DNA of 64,000 nucleotides from Halisarca cf. caerulea (Eukaryota > Porifera > Demospongiae > Chondrillida > Halisarcidae), in the NCBI GenBank assembly GCA_963170055.1, contig CAUJGJ010000040.1, positions 1,180,301 through 1,244,300 on the forward strand, given 5' to 3'. Of this stretch, positions 49,241 to 59,377 are shown piece after piece (the stretch's first letter is position 1; every line of letters begins with the position of its first letter). The translations under genes and the position numbers were made by a program. Under the pieces are notes generated by a model, which was given only the letters and a program-made list of their open reading frames with translations, searched no databases and had not been told where the DNA came from.

Positions 49241-52200
49241 TATCACTGATACATTATGCACCATGTACTGAATATACTATATGCATGACCATGCGCAGGT
49301 ATGTTATGTCCGATTTATGGACATAAAACAAAATGGCGTCGTCTTCGTGGTCCTTCAAATATTCGGCTTGTTTTCTGTTTGAATACGAGTAGATGTTCTA
49401 AAACCACCTTTTACCGTATCTAGAACATATATGCTTAGTATCCGAATCGCTATAAAGATAATACGCCGGACATAAGTTACGTATGCCGTGTTTTCTTTTA
49501 CCATATCGAAAAAAATGAAAATGCCAAATTCCGGTGGTAAAGATCCGGGCTTTTGCTCACAAAACTAGGTTCAAACGAAAGCACAGATTGAAATCTTACT
49601 AAATCGAATCTTGCATCTTGCAGCTCCTTTCCACGGCTGTTATGTCCAGGGTTTTCTGCTGAAAAAGAAGGTCCTCAGCTACAAGACACTGGACATAAAA
49701 GGAATGGGATGACGTACAAAGTCGCAAGATTCGATTTGGGAGGTTTGGTCCTTTAGGAACAACATACTAAAGTTTCAAAGCCAAACTCAGAGATCTCCAC
49801 CACCGGAATTTTCGTTAAAGTTTTCCTATCAAACTTGACTGCTCGGTAGGTTGACATCACATGCAGTCACGTGGTTTGATTACGTCATACCAAGCAAGAC
49901 GGCCGTGCGTACTGGCAGTATAGCTGCTAAACTAATATTAGTATACGAACAAAATCGTCTCTAGAGAAGCTTAGAACGAAATCAGCAATGAAAGAACACT
50001 TTTGGACCTCTGATTTCGAAGTGTTTTACTTTGTTCAAGGCATTTAGCGTTGAAATCATGTGACCCTTGCGTGAAATTCCTTCTAATGTAAACAAAGTAA
50101 TTGCTATGTAAACAATACTGCTTTGCCATAAACAATCCTCCCCATTTTCGGACATAACCTACCTGCGTGTCTCATGTTTTTGAAATTTCAGGGTTGGCAG
50201 ACCTTCGTATGTAGATATATGTGCCCAAATGTAGTATTTGTAACGTGTCCCATGATCCCTTCTAGCTCATGACACCCTCACTTACCTTTACATATATAGG
50301 GCAATATGTAACAGCCCATATCCAATATGATATCATTACCACCTACACATTCATGAAAGCATTCTTTCAAAAGTTGACCCTTATGGTATTCAGTCATGAA
50401 CACTGCTTTCATCTCTTTTCCCTATTCAGGTTCACTTTTCCAACAATTCTTGTATTTTACGAAACAGTCATTGAACTTTTAGTTGGTGAGGGAAATAACT
50501 GTGGAGTGTGTTAACAACAGAATGCATCCCAGTAGTGTAACACCCAGTGTCAAATTATTGCAATTTCAAATTTTATCATTTGTACAAGTTATCATACTTG
50601 CTAAAATATATACATTTATTACACACGTGTCAATACAGTTGTGGAATAACTATATGAGTATGTTATGTGGAGAATTATTTATATATTAAATGCAGCATTA
50701 ATTATTCTGACACCGTTCATCGTGGGCAGAGGAAGGCTGCTGTGTAGCTATCCCGATGTGCTCAGAACATTAAACTATCCCCCCACTACATATTGTACGA
50801 TATGCGGTGAGTTAATTGTAAAGTCGTCAATTTTTGTCACCACTTTTACACAAAAATAATCCCCCACTCCATTATTCAGTTTATTCTAATGATGGAGTTT
50901 GGAGTGAATATTGAAGGCTTAACAAGTGAATGAATAGCATTATCTCTAATGTGATAATTGGTTGATAGTAAATTCCTTGTCACATAGTGTGAATCGGATG
51001 GAGTATTCAATGAAAGTATTCACTATATTATTATTATCATTATTATGAATGATACAGGAAAAAGTGATGAGTAAATAAAATATTGTGATGAGAAAATGCT
51101 ATTATTATTATTATAGCATATTAAAACATGATGGAAGGGTTAAACAAGGAGCAATAGTGTGTACAACAAAATTATACACTACTACGTACATATATACAGG
51201 ACATATTATTGTACCAATAAAGCAACAAAAACAAATATAATAAAATACATGCATGAGCAGCAATAATAATAGGCAATCATAAAAATCAATCAAAATCGTC
51301 CAGTGGAGCAAATGAGTTCAAAGAGCCCAAAATGGATAGAACGTTTCCCCTCTGGATGGCAACCGATATCCACTGAACAAGGAACTCTCCTGCTCTAAGG
51401 TCCATGGTAGCCCTCTGTAGTCTCTGGCCAAGAGACTTGAAAAATCCAGCGGCCTCTGGACCATAGGCACCAAGGGTTTCCACTGCGATGGGCACACAGT
51501 GATAAGCTGAGCTCAAGTGCGCATACTTTGTGACCTTCAATGACTCTGCATGGGCTGTGGATACACTAGCCTCGGTAGCAGATCTCCTAAGATTAGAGGC
51601 ACTCAACGTATCTGTGCACATCACGACCCACACCAGGAACGTGCCCTGTGACCAAGGGGTCATGGTTATACCATCAGGGCGTTTGCCATCACATCTCAAT
51701 AGATGTGCAGGTTCCAGTCTTGAGGGCACCTGAGCTGATGAAAGCGATCGATGATAATGTCATTGATTGCATGGTGGCGAGGCAATCTACGCAGGTATAA
51801 CATGTGCATTCTCAGTAAACAGAGGGGCGTAGTGTGGTTTGCAAAGGAATTTGATTGAATAATAACACGTTTTACTGATGTGCACACGTTAGTCACGCGT
51901 ATGCCGTACGCGTAGCTTGAAGGATAATATTATACGTTCTTTTACTCTCAACCAGAAGAATAATATATCGAATATCGTGTATATATTAGTCTGCACATGA
52001 AGCGTTTTCAAGACGTTCTAATAGCTATTCGTTTGTGTAGGGAGGAGTATTAATTTCACCGATCGTTACCTTTGGCTGGTGACGTCATCATATCGTGTGA
52101 CAACCTTGTGATAAACGGCGAGAGAGACTTCTTCAATGACTGCAGTTTCTTTCAAAAACCCTGTCATCTAAACGGTTGTGTAGAGGAGCCATGTCGCGGG

Positions 52201-55200
52201 AGTTAGATCACGATAGGTAAATCTAAATTTTGACCGTTGGAGATTTTGTTAGCATGTCCCATTCCCGACACGTGCACTAGTTTGTGGTTTTACTTTGGAT
52301 GAAAAACAACGTTTTGGTGGACATCTCAGGAACAAAGAGGAATGGTAAGTTCTCCAATGGTGAAAATTTAGATATTGTTGTTGAAAGGTTCTGAACAAAG
52401 TATGGCTGCTCGAAATGATGGTTTACATGACGCAGGTATGTTATGGCACTTTTCGCCATAAAACAAAATGGCTGCCGCTTTCGAATGGCTAGAATAAAAT
52501 GCCTTCGCAGGTATGTTATGTCCGATCTGGACATAAACAAAAATGGCCGCCGATATCGAAGGAGTGAAATCAATCGGTCTGTTTTGCATGTGCACGAGTA
52601 GTGATGTCCAGAAAACACCTTGTGTTATATCGTAAGCATATCTACTTTGTATCTGAGTCATTTAGATTCTTCTGGAGGGTCACAAAACTTCGTATGACGA
52701 GTTTTTCTGAACGTATCAGAAAACATAAAAATGCAAAAACGCGGTGGTAGAAACTTAGGCTTTTGGACACAAAACTTGGTTCGAAAGAACACACAGATAT
52801 CGAACTTACTAAATCCGAATCAGGGTCTTCAGGCTCCACTGCATGGCTGTTATGTCCAAGGATTTATGCAAAATTCTAGGGTGACTAGTTACAATCTGTT
52901 GGACATAAAACAAACGGAGCAACGTACAGAGACCCTGATTCGGATTCTAGGGGTTTGAACCTTCTGGAACAATACCTCAAAGTATCATGGTGCAAACCGA
53001 TGATTTCTATCACCGCGTTTTTCGATGAAGTTTTCTTGTGGTGAAAGTTAGCTTCCTTCAGTAAAATCACGTGACGTCACATGCAATCGTGCTAGCAGGC
53101 TAGGTGTGCTCGTAGTCTAGTCTGGCGTTGCCGACCCGATTCTCGCTCGGCCTTTCTCGGGGACTGACGTCAGTCCCCGAGAAAGGCCGAGCGAGAATCG
53201 GGTCGGCAACGCCAGACTACTCGTAGTCACTTTTCCACAATCTCGCTATAGTACCAGTTTTCGTTCTTCAGAGAACTACCGAGGAACGTACGTTCGCAGG
53301 ACTGTGCTCCTTACCAAGTTAATCTCTTATCAGATCAATTATGTTAGACTTGTTTCAGGCGGCCTAACTGCGCAGTGCACGAATTCGATGTTTTGAAGCC
53401 CACAACTTCCCCTTAGAATTTACCTTTGCCTTCACAACGGTCGCAAAATAGTTTCGAAAAGCATATTATGCGCTCAAAACATTGGTTCTTCTGGAACTCA
53501 AGCGAAAAACGTGTAAAAGCCAGTCAATGACGTCATCGACTAGCCAGCAGGTCGCGCGAACAACACGTGATATAGCCTCTAAATGTGTTCCAATTTTATT
53601 ACATTCCTCACAACCGCATACACGCCCACTTTACCTCGGATTCGGACATAACATACCTGCGTTGTTTTCTTTTCCTGAAAGTGGAAAGACTCAAGAAAGC
53701 ATCTAGATAGTATTTCGAACATTCGTATTTTGTGCATATGTAATTTAAAGAAATAAAAACATATTGCACGTGCCGTACATGGTCGATTTTTAACCATACT
53801 AAAATAAGCAAAAAACGCAAAAGGCGCGGGTCTAGACATCTGAATTTAAACGCGAAAGTGAATTCAGAAGACAAAACATGTCCAAATCTTACTTTTCTGA
53901 TTTGGGGAAAACGCTGCTCCATTCCACGGCTGTTATGTCCAAGGATTTCTGATCACGAAGAACGGCTATGGCAACAAATGGCTGCGCATAAACTGAACGG
54001 ATGGATCGACAATCTTCCCCAAATCAGAATTTTAAGTTCAGCCCTTCAGCGATAATCTGACAAAGTTTTAAGTGTCTACGTAGAGATCTAGACCCGCGCC
54101 TTTTTCGCCATAAAATCCTTGTGGACTGGAGTGCTTCTTTAGGCATATGTCACATGATATCACATGTCCACAAAGGCAAACTCTTCAAATACTCGCGCGT
54201 ATTAGCCTATAATGACGTAAGATAGTCGTGTTTGAGCTGTGGTCACATGGCCAGACCGTGATAAACTGTCTGAGGTGTAATAATCTAATCGCATAGCTTG
54301 TTAAACCACAAAACGCCCCCTTTAGCCTCAATTCTGCCATAACATACCTGCGGACCGGGTTTTGCACTAAACCTAATTTTAAGGTCCGAATCTGTGGTTG
54401 TCTTTTCGGCTTCGTGAAGCTGGTTCAACAAAGTTAAGTCAACTATTGTAGCGTTAAATAGTTGAATTAATGCTCTGTATGCTTTTTGTACTACACAAGT
54501 AAACTAAACGGAAGAAAAGTGGGGGGTAATTTCTGCCGACTTTAGGGTGGCCATTTTGACTTTTGCTCACATGTGCACATGTCACACCTGCGTACCTTGA
54601 CCACTAACCTGAGGCCAACAGCAATGCAGACAGTTTCATTTGTCATTCATAAACCGAGGGAAGAAACTGGCATGGCATTGAGCCATGCACCAGACTCCTT
54701 ACAGGATACTGCCAAGAGTCTTGCTTGAGATTTCTCATCATTGTTCTCTGCAAGGATGGAGGGCTTCAGTGATTCGACCTCTTGTTGATCCCCCAGGCTT
54801 TTTGCAAATGGGATGATGGAGATTCTGGTGGGACCACTTCTGCAGTTAGCCCCTCATTCCAGGAGAGTAGAGCAGCATCTCGTTCTGGGTAGACATGAGG
54901 TGTGCAACTGGGGAGCAACTGTGATGTGAGTGAGGAGGCTCCATCAGCTGATGCCAAAAAGGAAGACGGTGCAAGATGGACTACGCCCCTAATTTCCACT
55001 GCAACTGAGAGGGTAGCCTGCCTCCAGGCAGCATCATTAAGTTCAAAATGGATGTTGAGTACCTGAGAGATGGCAGATCTTAGACTTTGGTCAAAGGACT
55101 CCAGAGATGGTGAGCAAAATGCTGGGGAAGTTCACAGAAGGTGGAGAAGTTTAGGGATAGCCAGGGAATGGCGAAGAAGGACAATAGCATCATGGTATTC

Positions 55201-58200
55201 AAGGTGATAGAGTCGTTCACCCATCAGTTCGAGTGATGTACTTTGTTGACTAGGCCATGTACTTACTGCATCTCTATATACCTCCCAGGGGGATCCAAGA
55301 AGGGTTGCACTATCAGCACTGATGAACTTCAAACCAGGGACGGAAGACAAAAAGTCCTCAACTGATGAGGAATCATGGCTTATAAGCCCAGATCTCTGCC
55401 CTCCTCTTCTAGCGTCTTCAAGTCCCTGGAGATGTCGCAAAGATCTCCACCAATAGTACTGGCATCCAAGTAGAAAATGGTAAATTCAGACCTCAACTTA
55501 GTGACAAGGCTATGGATGGCAAGGCAGAATAGCAAGGGACCAATGGGGTTGCCCTGTTGAACACCTTCAGCTGAAGCCAATTCCGTATTGTAAAATGACA
55601 AAACAGATGGGATTGAATAGGCAGAATGCACATATGGAAGGAGATCAGGAATAAACTCAATTACAGCGGACAGCATTTTATCCCTTCTGATGCTATTAAA
55701 AGCATTACTAAAATCCACTTTGAGGAGAGCCTGAGATTGTGGGAGGTTGTTCAAGCATATCCTTGTGGCATGGACTGCAGCCTCAGCTCCTCGTGGCACT
55801 CCAAATCCTAGTTGAACTGGGGATAACATTTGAGGAATTGACTTCAAAGCATGTTCACTAGCACACTTAGAAGCCATCCGTCTCAAGGTGCAACCCACAG
55901 CTATAGGACGAATGCCTCCGCACTTCTTCTTCAAAGCAATGAGATTTGCACCAAAGAAGAGGGGTCTGAGGATGTCAGGGGTTCTACCCTCAAGAATCAG
56001 GGTTACCAAGCCCACCAGGGCGCCCAAGAGGAGCTGTCCACTTTCACCTGATGAAGGACCACATAGACCCTTCAGGTGTTGGGGGAGGAGCCTGTCAAAG
56101 CCTCCAGCTGAGCCACAAAGAAAAGAGTGGATTTGACACCTTAACATCTCTGTGCTGACTGGGAAGGCTAAGGGCTCATTGTAGCTTTGTTGCTCAATTG
56201 TGCAGAAAGGGTGGGGAGGAGGGTGCTTAGACTTTAGGGCATCAAGGGTAGCTTCTGAGTACCCAGCAATGACGTCCTCACTACAAGCTAGTCTAAAAGC
56301 TCCCTTGAAATCACCCTCTTCCAACTTGCTGGATATTCTAGTGGAAAGCTCCTCGTCAGAGTGTTGTCTAACTCCCTTCTGAGGCCCACCAGGGTTGGTA
56401 GGGGGAGGTGCTTCTGATGGAATTGTTCATTCCATGCCACTAATCTGTTTGTTAACTAGAGCAGTGAGATTCCAGCGTCTACCCGACCTTCGTGGTCTAC
56501 GTAAGCAAGTTTTGGGAAACGAAGAAGATCCCATGATTGCACATCGTTGTGAGATGTAACTTGATTGACCAGACACACCAGTTTCTTGGCCGCTGTAGAC
56601 CATGAGCCCCGAGGGATCCACTTCAAACGCCTGCAAGGATGCCATAGGAAACGCTTCAGATCACCAACAGCATTGCTCTCCCAATGATTGCCGCTATCGA
56701 AATCTGTTTCACGTTGAATAAATGAAGCGACACTGCTATCGGAAGAGGATAAAACACAAGAATCTGAGAAAGTACCATTGGAAGAATCTATAGCTATCAA
56801 TGGCACGCTATTCATTGGTGAAGGTTGTGAAGGTTGTGAGGTTGAATTCTCTGCAGACGTGTGTTGATGAGCCATGCTAGTAGGGCTGGCAGGTGTCGAC
56901 GTTGGAGGTGAATCAGCAGCAACAGAATCAATGTTCTGGCATCTAATCAGTCTAGAACGGGACGGCCAGCAATGAACACATTTTCTACCATTTTTAACAC
57001 ACAGACATCTGATGTAGTGACCGTTCTTCATGCAAGGGCAACATCTCGACCTCGTAATCACACACGGGTTGACAGCCATATTATTATTATTATTATTATT
57101 ATTTTGATACAATTATGATGAAATAGAATAATGCAATTAAAAAAAATTAATGTTAAAATAAGCAATAACAATAATGATGACGACAATAACTAAAGTGATA
57201 AATGATTACATTAAGCATGCATAAATTACAACATACAATCTACCTATATAACCCAGTTCCCCTCCCCAATGGAAGTCTATGGTGGCGTAAAGTCGAGCTT
57301 CATGGAACCCATGACCGCAACCGCATTTCCTCTCTGGAATGCAACAGAGATCCGTTGCACAAGGTAGGTGTAGGACAATTGGTCTCCAGATACATCCCTG
57401 AGACGCTGACCAAGTTCCTTGAGGAAGGTATGAGCTTGTGGGCCAAACACACCAGTGGTCTCCACTCTGACAGGAACAAAACAGTAATATTTTGCCCTAC
57501 AGAGATACTGTAAGTCTTCAACTTCTCTGATTCTGCATGGGCGGCTGCACAGCCTGACTCTGAGCTGGTGCGGGCAATGTTGGAGGCACAGAATGTGTCT
57601 GTACATGTGGCATCCCAAACCAAGAACTTGCCTCTGGACCATGGGGTCAAAGATAAACCATCTGGGTGGTTATTATTATTATTATTATTATAGCCACCAC
57701 TTCAGATCCCATGTCCAGAGCATTCTTGGTTCAGAGAATTGCCGTTGCCATCCAGCATGGAAATGCTGCCTCTGTTCTTGGATCCTGTGATGCATGTGAT
57801 TTTTGTGTTTGTGATTAGTATTATTTTGTTGGTTTGTGTCCAGTTTGTGTTTAGTCGTTGTAGTAATGTTAATCTGTTTTGAGCCTGTATTTGGTAATGT
57901 TTGTTTGTTTGTGCTCAGTTTGTGTTCATTTGTTGTCTAGTATTATAACCTGTTTTGAGCCTGTGTTTAGTGATTTTTGTTTGTTAATAATAATAATAAC
58001 AATATCAATAGTATTTTATTTACTCATCACTTTTTCCTGTATCTCATCATTGTCAGTTTGCAAATATTTATTATCAATATAATTATTATTATTATTATTA
58101 TAATAATAATTATTATTCACATAACGGACATGTACAACACTAGATACAGGTAATTATTAGTATAATGATAACACTATTAATGAACTATAATTAACTACCT

Positions 58201-59334
58201 ACACATACACCACTGCCTATATAACCTATGAATTATACAACATAAGTACTAAATACACTAACACACCGATTACATGCATTCAAAGTAATTAGAAATGTTT
58301 GGGAGAGTCCCCAATACATGAAATAGAGTTGCCAACCTGAATGGCCACGGAGAGCCGCTGGATCAGGTAAATGTATGAGTTAGGCTCACCCGTGGCTGAT
58401 CTGAGCCGCCTCCCAAGCTCTTTGAGGAATGGTAGGGATTCTGGACCAATTGTGCCGCATGTTTCGAATGCAACAGATTATTATTATTATTATTATAACT
58501 TTAATATCTATATCATGTTAAAGAAACAAAAAAAGAACAGCAGGCAAGTGCAACAAGATTAAACACTAGATACATAAGTAATCAAAATTATGATATTAAT
58601 AATAATGACAATAATAACAAGTGAATACATTATAATAAAACAAAGACACGCAATCACAAATTAAATTGTAAAGAATAATTATTATTATTATAAAACAGTA
58701 ACAAACAATACTACTTACAATAATATTATCATAAGTAACCTAACTACAATCATATAGATCAGTGTTCCCAATAGATCCCATCACCGAAGTTGAATTACCC
58801 ACTTGAACTGCCACTGAGAGCCGTTGCAGCAAGTGTGCAAATGATTGGGGCTCCCCGGTAGATGACCTCAGTCGTCTTCCCAGATCCCTTAGGAAGCACA
58901 TTGACTCTGGGCCAATAGAACCAGATGTTTCAAATGTTATTGGCATGAAACAATATGCTCGATCTAAATGGGCATATTTTCTAGCTTTCTCATTCTCGGC
59001 ATGTGCTGCAGCACCTCCTTCTTCTTGTGCAGCTCTTTGTCTATGGGATTCACAAAACGTGTCCACACATGAGGCATCCCACACCAAGAATCTTCCCTCA
59101 GACCATGGTATCATGGTAACTCCATCCGGTCGTTTCCCATCCTATCTATAGAGGCCAGAGGGTTCTAATCTGTTGGGAACATTTGCTGTACCTAAGGATC
59201 GGAGAATGATGTTGTTTAACATCTGATGTCGTGCAGTCCTCCCTTGGCTTGCCCTACAGCTCAGGCTGTGGTGACCATACTCGTCAGCCTCTTCGCCACA
59301 GACACTACATGTGTCAGGCAAGCATACCGGGGCA

Positions 59335-59377
<43 letters not shown>

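Larger units (their letters stand above)
52431..54352. mobile_element. CGCAGGT element, 1,922 bp with nested copy, GA duplication (copy B)
   Basis: Left end CGCAGGTATGTTATGGCAC with palindrome TTATGGC/GCCATAA and AAAATGGC. Right end is the complement of CGCAGGTATGTTATGGCAG with AAAGGGGGCGTTTTGTGG. Flanks GA. The empty site is seen in copy G (ATGACCGGG, complement at 43029-43037). The central inverted repeat TTCTGATTTGGGGAA (53895) pairs with TTCCCCAAATCAGAA (54015). Confidence 0.88.
51790..54592. mobile_element. CGCAGGT element, 2,803 bp with nested copies, TA duplication (copy A)
   Basis: Left end CGCAGGTATAACATGTGCA; right end is the complement of CGCAGGTGTGACATGTGCAC, including CATGTGCACATG and then AAAATGGCC. 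Flanks TA (51788-51789 and 54593-54594). Without insertion B it is about 880 bp and matches 42798-43664 reversed. It splits the LINE coding region. Confidence 0.87.
51027..57078 (-). mobile_element. LINE with endonuclease-like C-terminus, near full-length, split by copy A
   Basis: Minus-strand retrotransposon of about 3.25 kb without the inserted DNA. Its 5' end touches an (ATT)n array at 57079-57104. Its 3' part resumes at 51789 after the nested element and ends in ATT-rich sequence near 51027-51050. The order is: a Cys-rich N-terminus, reverse transcriptase, a thumb/linker region and the RPDG endonuclease-like domain. It sits in intron 5 of receptor 3, antisense to it. Confidence 0.75.

Noticed and set aside
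49016..49249. Gene starting MAKSDPQPP
   Set aside because: Only about 75 bases look coding before the frame runs into TCTA/TA repeats; no donor or further exon was found.
53118..53219. Assembly fold-back artefact
   Set aside because: The flanking 9-bp sequence is a direct, not inverted, repeat, as expected for a target duplication.
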